From Leishmania donovani (Eukaryota; Euglenozoa; Kinetoplastea; Trypanosomatida; Trypanosomatidae): DNA of 64,000 nt. Made by a program: the position numbers and the translations under genes. Positions 41,015 through 49,308 of the stretch are shown in pieces. The notes beneath the pieces were generated by a model. That model was not told where the DNA came from. It made no database searches and saw nothing but the letters and a program-made list of their open reading frames with translations. The DNA lies in contig NC_018252.1 of NCBI RefSeq assembly GCF_000227135.1, positions 605,230 through 669,229 of the forward strand. The letters are read 5' to 3'. The stretch's first letter is position 1. Every line of letters starts with the position of its first letter.

Positions 41015-41770
41015 TGCTAGCGTCACTGCTGGTGTAGTGGCAGTCGTGGATGCTGCTTCTCTTGCTATACAGAGAGAGAGAAGGGAGGAGGGGAGTGGGG
41101 CGGAGAAGAGGATCATAGCGCATCGGAAAGGAGGGCCGGCCGAGTCGAGCGCCTCACCGGGTTGCAGCCGTCATGCACACATGAGCGTTCACCAGCAGTG
41201 GCAGCCGGTGGAGCACGGCAGCAGTAATATGGCAGACAGAGGCATGCGCGCCTACATACACGCGGGAGCGCAGTCACGACCGTCACCGAGTGCGAAGGGC
41301 GAAGATGAAGAAGACCGTGATCAGACGCGGCAACACTGACGCTGTACTCTCGGAGGCACTTGCGACGCCTCGTTGCGACGCCAGGCTGCCATGCCACGTT
41401 TCGTCAATAGAAGAAGGTGGATACCCTGCCATACGCATGCGCGCAGAACGTCACCGCAGCCGCCGGCACAACAACACACTGCCACAGCGCCGGGAGCATT
41501 TCCGTGAAGGCGGGGATAGATATGCAGTGCACGGCCCAAAGCCAGAGGGAAATATAGCAGAAACGCGGCGTACTCCTGCACGCCGCGTTAGCCCACGACC
41601 AGTGGTGCTCACCACCACCACCACCACCGCTGTCACCTCCCCCTCGAGCCCTCCTCCGCAGTCGAGCGCCGCTGTTTTTTTTTTTTTGTGTTTTCTGCTC
41701 TCCACCGTCGTCTTCACCGCCTCCACGGCCCCTTCGCCCCCACCCCTCCCCCTCCTCCCGTATGCCATTT
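41015..41770. other. Intergenic spacer (EF-P 3' UTR / CX9C 5' UTR)
   Basis: No gene is supported. A 13-base T run at 41675-41687 (plus strand) is preceded by CACCAC repeats (41610-41630). Confidence 0.6.
41065..41110 (-). promoter_or_regulatory. Predicted spliced-leader acceptor, CX9C gene
   Basis: On the minus strand a tract of CCCCTCCTCCCTTCTCTCTC leads to TGTATAG, with AG at 41066-41065. The first ATG downstream is 41014, supporting the 86-residue product. Confidence 0.65.
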
Positions 41771-42472
41771 TTATGCGTTCGCGCGCCCGCCAAATGACAC
41801 GGTGCCGTCCGGCTTAATCACGACCTTTATCTTGTCGCCTAGCTGAATCTGATCATTCACGCTGACGGTGCCGTCGCACTCCACAAAGGTCGCCATCTTG
41901 TAGAGCCCCTTCAGTGCAATCTTCTCCACCGTGTAGACGTAGCTGCTCGGCATCGTGATCTCTGTCCACATCTCCTTCTCGGGGGCGTCGTCGTCCGGGA
42001 TGATGTGCAGAATGTCCACCGGCATCGCACACGCCAAGAACTTCTGCTGTACCTCTGGTAGCGAGTCCCCTGGGATATTCACTTCCTTGCCCGCGTCTGG
42101 GCTGTGCGCCGGGAAGACGAAGCAGGCGAGGTCGTCATCGTCGAAGCCGCTGAAGAGAAGGCGAACGCGCTCCGCGCGCACCTCCGTAAAGTCGTGCCCT
42201 TGACCAGCCGTCACCTCTTTCTTTCGACTCGTGCCCACCTCCGTGAGCTTGATGTTGAAGGAGGCGGCGTTCTGACCCTTCTGCGAACGCGTGTTGGCCA
42301 CGACACGGTACACCCTCTTATCCACGCGCAGCACCATACCAGCGCGCACCTTATCGGCGAAGACGCCGCGGTGTTGGGTAAGGAGCGACGACGACGCGGC
42401 CACTGGGAGCCGTGCACTAGGGCCTGCCACACGCGCCGTGATGGGCAGAGAGCGTTTCCAGCACCTCCACAT
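41771..42472 (-). CDS. Bacterial-type elongation factor P, mitochondrial
   Basis: A 233-residue protein covering all three EF-P domains. Residues 1-38 are rich in R, S and A with no acidic residue, a good mitochondrial presequence. The KOW-like domain (39-105) begins VRAGMVLRVDKRVYRVV and has the tip loop SQKGQNA (63-69), where K65 aligns with the lysine modified in E. coli EF-P (PGKGQAF). Domain II (about 106-175) includes the acidic FDDDD, FPAHS and the VQQKFLACAMPVDILHI segment. The OB domain (about 176-233) ends QLGDKIKVVIKPDGTVSF, like bacterial GDKIKVDTRTGEY. EF-P rescues ribosomes stalled at polyproline. It is separate from cytosolic eIF5A, whose loop differs. The ATG at 42472 is the first after a tract ending in CACAG. 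Confidence 0.88.
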   Translation of the reverse strand: MWRCWKRSLPITARVAGPSARLPVAASSSLLTQHRGVFADKVRAGMVLRVDKRVYRVVANTRSQKGQNAASFNIKLTEVGTSRKKEVTAGQGHDFTEVRAERVRLLFSGFDDDDLACFVFPAHSPDAGKEVNIPGDSLPEVQQKFLACAMPVDILHIIPDDDAPEKEMWTEITMPSSYVYTVEKIALKGLYKMATFVECDGTVSVNDQIQLGDKIKVVIKPDGTVSFGGRANA

Positions 42473-43574
42473 GAAGGCAAAGGAAGAGAAGGGGGCGATC
42501 TGCGTCTGCGCGCGCGTGCGTTGTTTTCTTGTACTGTGGAGGCGTGGGGATTTGCGCGAGTGTGCACGTGTGATGAGGAGAGTTAGGGAGTGTGAAGAAG
42601 TAGAAGTTCAGTAGGCAACGCGCGTGTGTGCGAGGGGGAAGGGGACATATAGGCAGGGGTTGTGTCTCTCCCCCCTCTCCCTCGCACACACGCACACACA
42701 CACACACACACACGTACGCACACACCTACACCACTTGAGGTGACCATTTCGTCGAGGGGTGCACACAAAGATGGCGTGGGAGAGGACGGGAGGGTTGAGA
42801 AAGTATATCGCAGCACTGTGCGCAACCGCCACGCTGTGCACACTCACGCGGTTCGAACCAGGATGTGTAACACACCGTAGACCGTGGAGAGGAGGGGGGG
42901 GCGGCGGGCGATGGTGGTGGTGGTGGTGGGGACATTGCATACCCGTGCATACTTCCCTCTTCCGCCTCTGTTCCAGCTGCCGTCGTTCCCGCAAATGAGG
43001 GTGTAGGTGGTGATGGAGAGGGGGCAGAGCTTGTTACACGGTGGCGTTTCCCTGCTAGTGCATGCGGGGAGAGGTGCGGTGAAGCTTATGTGTGCGTGCA
43101 TAGAAAGAGAAGAGGTGGCACATACAGCTCTCTCGCGCCATCTCTTCCTCCTTCGACTTTCCTCTTCTTTCACTCATATGCACCATCGCGAACGCCTGCG
43201 CCAACGCTCAAGAACCAAAACACGCACATACTCGGGCACACTCTAAATATACATTGAGGAGTGGGCCGATAGGACATCAACCCTTCGCATCTGCAATACG
43301 GTACATTACTAACAACACTCGTGGCGCAGCGGAAGCGCGCGAGAAACACGAGACACCCACTGTCAGCGCACTCGATCAAACTCCCCAACAGTGGCGACAG
43401 GCACACACGCACACACCGACGTGACTATAAGCAGTTGTATGCCATCACATAGGGCGGCCCAAGGCTTGCTGGTCCTGCGACACGGAAGCGGCGAAGTGCG
43501 TGGTGGGGCCTCTCCTCTGTTGTGATGCATCACGTGAGCATACCACAGTCGAAGGGTGACACAGTGGGGGCACG
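42473..43574. other. Intergenic spacer (960-aa gene 3' UTR / EF-P 5' UTR)
   Basis: No gene is supported. It holds (CA)n at 42685-42713, a G8 run at 42894-42901 and GGT units at 42911-42930. A palindromic GGTTCGAACC at 42850-42859 is not a tRNA arm. Confidence 0.6.
42534..42605 (-). promoter_or_regulatory. Predicted spliced-leader acceptor, EF-P gene
   Basis: The minus strand has a pyrimidine-rich stretch (CTTCTACTTCTTCACACTCC onward) that ends in CCACAG, with AG at 42535-42534. The first ATG downstream is 42472, which leaves the presequence intact. Confidence 0.55.
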
Positions 43575-46457
43575 TCACTTCCTGGACCCTTTCCTGCCAT
43601 TGCCGTTGGCGGTGACGCTAGCAGATACCCCAGCCCCACTACCAGTTGTACCAGATGCCGTGCCCGTGTTGATGCCCAGCTTCGTATCGAGCATGCTAAT
43701 CTGCTTCGTGTATTGCTCCTCACGCTCGTGCAGTATGGTAAACGTTTCCGTGATAATGGGCTCGTGTGTGACGTACACCTTCTGCACGACCCGGCGCAGC
43801 GCCCGCGGCCCTTTGCCGCCGTAGTCAATCGTGTAGGCCTCCAAGTCCACAGACAGAGATCCCTCTTCCAGCTTCGTGAGGGTGCGGGAGTGGCCTAGGA
43901 AGAACTGCTCCACCGTCAGCATGAACTTCTTTGGGATCGGCTCCCACACCGCCGGCTTCACAACCCCCTCGTCGAGCAGCTGCGCCTCGTGCGTGTGCAC
44001 CTGCCACTCAACGCTCTCCGTCTCCTCCACGTGCTGTTTCGCGATAGCGGCGCGGAGCGCCGCGTTGCAGTGGGACAGGTACTGCGCGCGAATGAGTGTT
44101 GGTGGGTGCAGCCGACGCCGCTCGTTGCGCCGTGCACACAGCAGCGCGAGGAAGCTGAGTGCAGAGATGTACGTCTCGGACAGCTCCGTTTTCAGCAGGT
44201 ACTTGTTGAGGACCATCGTGGCCACGCTGCGGTCGCTCTGCGGGAGGTAGGGATCGTTCACGTGCCCCAGAAGGCTGCCCTGCATATCGAGGATGACGTG
44301 CAGCACGTCGTGTTGGTCTTCCTCAACGGCAACAACGCGGCAGGACGTGACCAGCGGCAGCAGCCATGCGCGGTTGTGCGGTGAGAAGGAGAGGTCGGCC
44401 AGCTCCAGAGCTTCCACGACGTTGCGCAGCTCTACCACGACCGCGTTATCGGGAATGGCCACGATGGCGCCATCGCTGGCGACTTCGCTCCTCTCGTCAT
44501 CCTCCGTGGCGGGATTCACCTGCGAGGTGCTGTCATCTCCGCCGTTCAGCGTCACGGGGCGCTCGAGCCTGGCTGTGGTGGTCGCCGCGTACGGCAGCGA
44601 CTGCCGCGCCACCACGAAGCAGGGGAGCACAAACCAGTCCCCACGCTCGATCTCGCGCAGCGACCGCTGCACATCGAAAGGGACGTCGCGGTAGCCAATG
44701 TAGAGCGTCGGCGGAGGCTGCAGAGTGGCAATGGCGCCCATACAGTACCCTGAGGTATTGGTTCCGCTGCTGTGCCGCCGACGGTTGCGAACAAACGCCA
44801 AGCCATCCTCGTCCTGCGCATTGTCGTCCACCTCGTCCCGGGCTGGCAGCTGAAAGCCGACGCGGGGGCTTCCGTCTGCCCCCATCACCTGCACGTCAGC
44901 CACGGCGCCCTCCCTCATGGCTACAACCGCCTCGCTCGATTCATGCGACTGCGCCGCAGCCGCCATCGTCTTCGCGGCTGCCCGGGCGGTGCTGTCACCG
45001 CTCTCCTCAGCCACGAAGGAGGCCGGGAACAGCGCGGTGAGCAGCGCCGCCCACTTCTGAAGGAACGCGCCGCAGCGGTCTGGCAGACTGTCGACGTGGA
45101 TCCCTACGTCGTCCTCCTCCGCCGCGGCGGCTGATGGCGCCGACGACGTGTTGTCGAGCAGCGTTGTCCGCATGCGGAAAGCGCTGACCAGATCCTCGGC
45201 GATCGAGCGCTCCGGCAGCGTTAGCAGCCTGGGAAACGTGCGCCCCACGTCCTCCGGTTCCATTGTCAGGAGGCATATCGCAAACAGCGACGCGCGCGGC
45301 AGCCCTGGATAGAGCCCTCCCCACTGCGTCGTGAGGAAGTCATCGAGCACCACCACAGCAGCAACCTTGACGCCCCAGTTGCGCGCCACCTCCCGGTGGA
45401 TCGCAAGGGGGTCGAAGTCCTTGATGCCCTTGATTGCGTTCTGAATTATTCGCTTCACGAAGCCGCCAGCGGCGTCGTAGGAGATGGAGAGCTCTTCCGC
45501 AATGGACCATGGCATCGGTAGAGGATAGCGCCGACGGCACTGCGCCGCCTTCCAGAGCTGGTCCACCTCCTCCAGTGACAGCTGCTCGCCGAGGTGGCGG
45601 TCCGCGGTCTGCAGCCGGCCCTCCTGCGCAACATGCGCAATACACTGGTCGTACACCTCCAGCTCCTCCACCACTGTGCGCTTCTTGATCTCTGAGGAGA
45701 ACATTACCTGCTTAAGGATGCGCCGCCCGCTAGCCTCGCGAATCAGGGGGCCCTCGATCTTGATCTTTGGGCTGTTTGCCGGCAGCTTATCAGGCGACAC
45801 GAGACCCAGCGCACGTGGCACACCGAACACGAGGTGCGTGTTCGCGTTGACGGCCTTGATGCACTGGAGCAGCAACACCTGCTTCGGCGGCGCCCCGCCG
45901 TTCTTACCACGCTTGAAGGCGAGCTGACGTACCGGGGTAATGACCTTCGCCGAGTCTCCCGACCAGTAAGCGCGGAAGTGGGAGCTTGTGTCGATGTCGT
46001 CGACGCGCTCTACCAAGTTGCCCGCTGCTAGGTCTCCTGCACCAGCGCCGGTGCCAGAGAATACACGCTGAAGGGCGAACTGCTGCGCCACTGGCCCGCG
46101 GAATTTGGGAAGGTGGATGTAGATGATATCCCCCTCCACCAGCGCGACGGAGACGCGGAACTGCACGAGGAGCGACACTTCTGTGCGTGGCAGCGGCGGC
46201 TTAATGGTGATGGCGCTAGAGGTGAATTCCGCAGCTTGACTGCCATCCGCTCTCGCCTCCCCGCCTACCACTACAGCGGCCGGCGACGTGCTCAGTGTGT
46301 TGGTGGGCTGCGCTAGAGCCTTCAAGGCGGCGCAGTGGCTGCCTGGCGCGTTCGGCAACGAGACCGACGTGTACTGGCACAGTCGCTCAAAGGCATCAAA
46401 GACGGGCTTAGCTTTCTTCGCGGAGCCCCTTTGACCTCCTGCTGGCTTGGGTGGCAT
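43575..46457 (-). CDS. 960-residue protein of unknown family
   Basis: I do not recognise this protein. After a basic start (MPPKPAGG, then KKAK) residues 75-255 form a strand-rich region with LVEGDIIYIHLPKFRGP, a short insertion, HFRAYWSGDSAKVI and a closing strand before VFGVPRALGLVSPDKLP. The pattern (a strand, GD-I-x-I-x-LP-F-G, then W and a proline-rich end) looks like a beta-sandwich module found singly here. The rest is mixed helix and strand with low-complexity breaks (about 480-580), and a C-terminal Gly/Ser/Thr-rich tail ending GRKGSRK. No catalytic motif, signal peptide or membrane segment is visible. The start at 46457 is the first ATG after a strong tract and CATCAG acceptor; the 223 codons of open frame upstream are UTR. 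Confidence 0.78.
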   Translation of the reverse strand: MPPKPAGGQRGSAKKAKPVFDAFERLCQYTSVSLPNAPGSHCAALKALAQPTNTLSTSPAAVVVGGEARADGSQAAEFTSSAITIKPPLPRTEVSLLVQFRVSVALVEGDIIYIHLPKFRGPVAQQFALQRVFSGTGAGAGDLAAGNLVERVDDIDTSSHFRAYWSGDSAKVITPVRQLAFKRGKNGGAPPKQVLLLQCIKAVNANTHLVFGVPRALGLVSPDKLPANSPKIKIEGPLIREASGRRILKQVMFSSEIKKRTVVEELEVYDQCIAHVAQEGRLQTADRHLGEQLSLEEVDQLWKAAQCRRRYPLPMPWSIAEELSISYDAAGGFVKRIIQNAIKGIKDFDPLAIHREVARNWGVKVAAVVVLDDFLTTQWGGLYPGLPRASLFAICLLTMEPEDVGRTFPRLLTLPERSIAEDLVSAFRMRTTLLDNTSSAPSAAAAEEDDVGIHVDSLPDRCGAFLQKWAALLTALFPASFVAEESGDSTARAAAKTMAAAAQSHESSEAVVAMREGAVADVQVMGADGSPRVGFQLPARDEVDDNAQDEDGLAFVRNRRRHSSGTNTSGYCMGAIATLQPPPTLYIGYRDVPFDVQRSLREIERGDWFVLPCFVVARQSLPYAATTTARLERPVTLNGGDDSTSQVNPATEDDERSEVASDGAIVAIPDNAVVVELRNVVEALELADLSFSPHNRAWLLPLVTSCRVVAVEEDQHDVLHVILDMQGSLLGHVNDPYLPQSDRSVATMVLNKYLLKTELSETYISALSFLALLCARRNERRRLHPPTLIRAQYLSHCNAALRAAIAKQHVEETESVEWQVHTHEAQLLDEGVVKPAVWEPIPKKFMLTVEQFFLGHSRTLTKLEEGSLSVDLEAYTIDYGGKGPRALRRVVQKVYVTHEPIITETFTILHEREEQYTKQISMLDTKLGINTGTASGTTGSGAGVSASVTANGNGRKGSRK

Positions 46458-47331
46458 GCTGGCGCCGGTACGCGTTCTGCTAACTGTCTTGTGGCGGTGG
46501 CTGATGAGACACGGAGATGGGAGGGAGAGCAGAGGGGATACGCAAGGCAGCTCCCTCCCCACATCACCCCCACACGTGCACCAGCCGTCAAGGAAGAGGT
46601 GAAGCGATGACGATGGTTGAGGGCATGGAGAGAGAGAGAGGGGCGGTGAGTAAAGAAGGTGCAGGTATACAACAAGACACACACACACACACACATGGGG
46701 CTGGGGGCGTATGCCGCAGTGCACACAGGGAATAGGGATAATAAAAAGGCGTGTGCGTGTTGAGCCAAAGAGAAGCGTCGGGCCACAAAATGCGCAAGCC
46801 TCGCCCAGTCTGCGTCCGCCGGCTTCTAATTTTGTGCCCACACTGCCCTCGCCATCGCGCCTTCGCGTGGTTGCGCGATCTTCAAGCCTCTGTGCGCCCA
46901 CACACATACCGTTGAGACGACAGCGGAGGGAGAGGCGCGCTGATGAGGGGTGCCGCTGACCTTTTCGCTCTTTGCTTTTCTGCTGCTGCTGAAGATGCAG
47001 ATGACCAAGGCGAGAGAAGTGGAAGGGAGGGAGGCGCGAAAGACACATGCATCGGCACATCGCATGCCCTGCCACCATCACCACCACGAGCATCCCATTC
47101 ACGGCGTGCTCTCTCTTTACCCACACCCACAGTCCTAGTCCCCCCCTCCCAAGGCAGCATCAGATGGCCATCTAAGGAGGCAGTGAGCGGCCCGCACATG
47201 CAGACGCGGCAGCGCGTCAAAAGGAGGGGTAGGAAGAGAGGCGAGGTGGTTGCTTGCCTCCGTCGCCGCACTACTTCACGCCTCCATTCACCCCTCTTGC
47301 GCACGCGCACACACACGCGCTGGTGGCCCTG
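46458..47331. other. Intergenic spacer (MAD2 3' UTR / 960-aa gene 5' UTR)
   Basis: No gene is supported. Contents include (CA)n at 46676-46695, a (GA)n purine run at 46629-46640 and otherwise unique sequence. Confidence 0.6.
46501..46540 (-). promoter_or_regulatory. Predicted spliced-leader acceptor, 960-aa gene
   Basis: The minus strand reads TCCCCTCTGCTCTCCCTCCC and then CATCTCCGTGTCTCATCAG, with AG at 46502-46501. The first ATG downstream is 46457. Confidence 0.6.
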
Positions 47332-47937
47332 TTACTCACGATAGACCACACTCGTGTCGACGTGGTGGAAGGACGTGGTGAAGGAGCGCAGTTTGACTTC
47401 GGTGCCGCGCTTGAGCACTTGCGGGTCGCTCGGCTCCCACGCTGTCGACGGCACCTGCGCGTCTGCAGATGTGTACACGAGCAGGTCGAAGGCACATGGC
47501 TGTGTAATCACAGGCAGGAAGGACACGCAGGCGGTGATCTGCCGCATCACGGCTTGAATCTCCATGCGAACGTCCTCCTCGCTCTTGCGACCGCCGCCGT
47601 GCAAGCGCGACGACGACGCTGCGGGCTCTGTTTCTATGTTGATCTCCCACCGCTCCAGCGTCTGCACTGACGGAACGTCGGTAATAAGTATCACCAGACG
47701 CCGGCACGTTCCGTGCGCAATCCACGACGAAATCTGCTGTAGAAGCTCCGTCAGGTACGCGTTCAAATCTGCATCAGTGGAGATCATGAGCGACAGACCG
47801 AACTTCTTCACCTGCTGGAAGTCGTCTGGCGGGTAGACACCTCGCTGGTAGAGAATATTATTAATGGCAAAGCCGAGGTACTCCGTGACGGTGGCGACGG
47901 AGCCGGTGAGGGAGATGGCGTGAGTCGTCTGCGTCAT
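47332..47937 (-). CDS. MAD2: MAD2 HORMA-domain spindle checkpoint protein
   Basis: A 201-residue single HORMA-domain protein, the usual MAD2 length. Key matches are VTEYLGFAINNILYQRGVYP (17-36), the strands RLVILITDV and TLERWEINIET, and the C-terminal safety belt LRSFTTSFHHVDTSVVYRE (183-201), which in other eukaryotes closes around Mad1 or Cdc20 peptides. A short Ser/Gly/Lys insertion (about 106-118) sits in the loop after the ERWEINIE strand. MAD2 delays anaphase by forming the mitotic checkpoint complex. In trypanosomes, where most checkpoint partners are missing, it has been reported near basal bodies, so the role may differ. The ATG at 47937 is preceded 7 bases upstream by an out-of-frame ATG (47944). 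Confidence 0.93.
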   Translation of the reverse strand: MTQTTHAISLTGSVATVTEYLGFAINNILYQRGVYPPDDFQQVKKFGLSLMISTDADLNAYLTELLQQISSWIAHGTCRRLVILITDVPSVQTLERWEINIETEPAASSSRLHGGGRKSEEDVRMEIQAVMRQITACVSFLPVITQPCAFDLLVYTSADAQVPSTAWEPSDPQVLKRGTEVKLRSFTTSFHHVDTSVVYRE

Positions 47938-47944
47938 GGCTCAT
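47861..47944 (-). other. Overlapping upstream ORF across the MAD2 start
   Basis: The first ATG after the predicted splice acceptor (AG at 47969-47968) is 47944, out of frame with MAD2. It opens a 27-codon frame that ends at 47861, inside MAD2. Ribosomes would have to skip it to make MAD2, which predicts low or regulated translation. Seen directly in sequence; the effect is inference. Confidence 0.55.
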
Positions 47945-47967
47945 GCCGTGCGCGCAGGCGTGCGCTC

Positions 47968-48005
47968 CTGAGGTGATGGGGACAAATGAGGGTGGAAAGA
48001 AGAGT
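47968..48005 (-). promoter_or_regulatory. Predicted spliced-leader acceptor, MAD2
   Basis: The minus strand has CACTCTTCTTTCCACCCTC followed by ATTTGTCCCCATCACCTCAG, with AG at 47969-47968. The leader would be only about 30 bases to the MAD2 ATG and includes the overlapping upstream ATG. Confidence 0.6.
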
Positions 48006-48638
48006 GACGGCTCAGCGGAAGCCGCTGCCGTCCCGATATGTCCTTCCTTTACGTGTGTATGTGTGTATCCAAGTCGCTGAGCGACGCGCGCGCGCGCGAG
48101 AGTAGGTGCGGCGTCGCAGGCGCACATTTGCATGCATGGGAGACGACCAATACAACCGAAGGGGAGGGGTGGTGATCGTGGAGGGAGAGTCGAGCGAGAG
48201 CGCCGTGGATGATGCCCTTGCTTGCCCATCATCCCCCTGTTACACAGACATTCGGTAGGGAGACGCCCCGTGACACATGTGTCGCATGTCTCAGTGATTT
48301 TTTCAGTATGTGCCCTTAGCGTTTGTAGGTGTATGCGGCGTCGACAAGTGTGTGCTGGGGCAGCGAGTGAGAGATACGCTATACCATACATAAACATATT
48401 CTCGACGTTTTGCGTCTTTCTCGCGACCATCGATAACAATGCCAAGCACACACACACACACACACACCACATGTGCCACAACATGGAGGGCATGCCATCT
48501 ACCCCCGTGAAGTTACTGTATCACCACCGGCTCCATCACGAAGCCTCGCACAATCACGAAGACAGGAAAACAAAACAAAGAAACGGTCATAAAAGAAATA
48601 GCCTGCTAGCATACATCGTTCGCGCTCCCACACAGCCA

Positions 48639-48704
48639 CACGCACACATATATACATATACATATATATATATATATGTATACACACACATATATATATA
48701 TACA
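48639..48704. repeat. Mixed (CA)n/(TA)n tract
   Basis: An alternating purine-pyrimidine tract with several TATATA runs and a near-palindromic core. Low melting stability stands out in a GC-rich region. Confidence 0.75.
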
Positions 48705-49308
48705 AACGTGTGTGTGCTTGGCCGTGTGTATTTATGCGCGGAGGCATATGCGAACCACCACCACTATGTAAAGCACACATGCGCGCATCCCACATTCAAA
48801 ATGTCATCGGCGCCGTTGATATAACGCCACACCATTGGAACGAGCGGTCGCAGCAGCAGCAGCAGCAGGAGTCGGGGGAAGGAAAGGGAAGCGGATGGAT
48901 ACATACAGATACACATATAGATGTATAGGCACGCTCGTGATAGGAAGAGGTGGGGTGTGGTGGTGGTGGTGGTGGGAAAGCACCAGTGACGACACCGGCC
49001 ACGCGTGCAGCTTGCACAGACATACACGTCCACACAGACGAGCCTTTGACTCGTCCCAAGATACACGCAGACACGGACGCCCAAAGCGGGGGTTCCATGA
49101 GGACGGCTGCGCGCGGCTCGGATAAGTGCGCACGGAGAGAAGCTGATGCATCGCTGTGTGTGCGCGCGTGGTGCGCTCATGTCGATACAGAAACGAGCGC
49201 GTGGAAGCGCTACTAGAAATCGTGGGTGGATGCATTATGGTACTTGGTTGCGTACCTTACTGTACATGTGCGCGCCAGGATGGAGGTGCCACACCATCTC
49301 CCGATGCT

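Larger units (their letters stand above)
47938..49308. other. Intergenic spacer (TPR gene 3' UTR / MAD2 5' UTR)
   Basis: No gene is supported. It contains an alternating GC run at 48089-48098, (CA)n at 48447-48469, the mixed CA/TA block at 48639-48704, a CAG run at 48850-48868 and GGT units at 48957-48975. Confidence 0.6.

Noticed and set aside
42840..42870. Possible tRNA T-arm (GGTTCGAACC)
   Set aside because: The flanking bases do not pair as a T stem and no anticodon or acceptor arm is found at the right distance; it is just a palindrome.
43575..46457. Idea that the 960-residue protein is an RNB-type exoribonuclease
   Set aside because: No RNB active-site aspartates or S1/CSD pattern could be found on reading the sequence.
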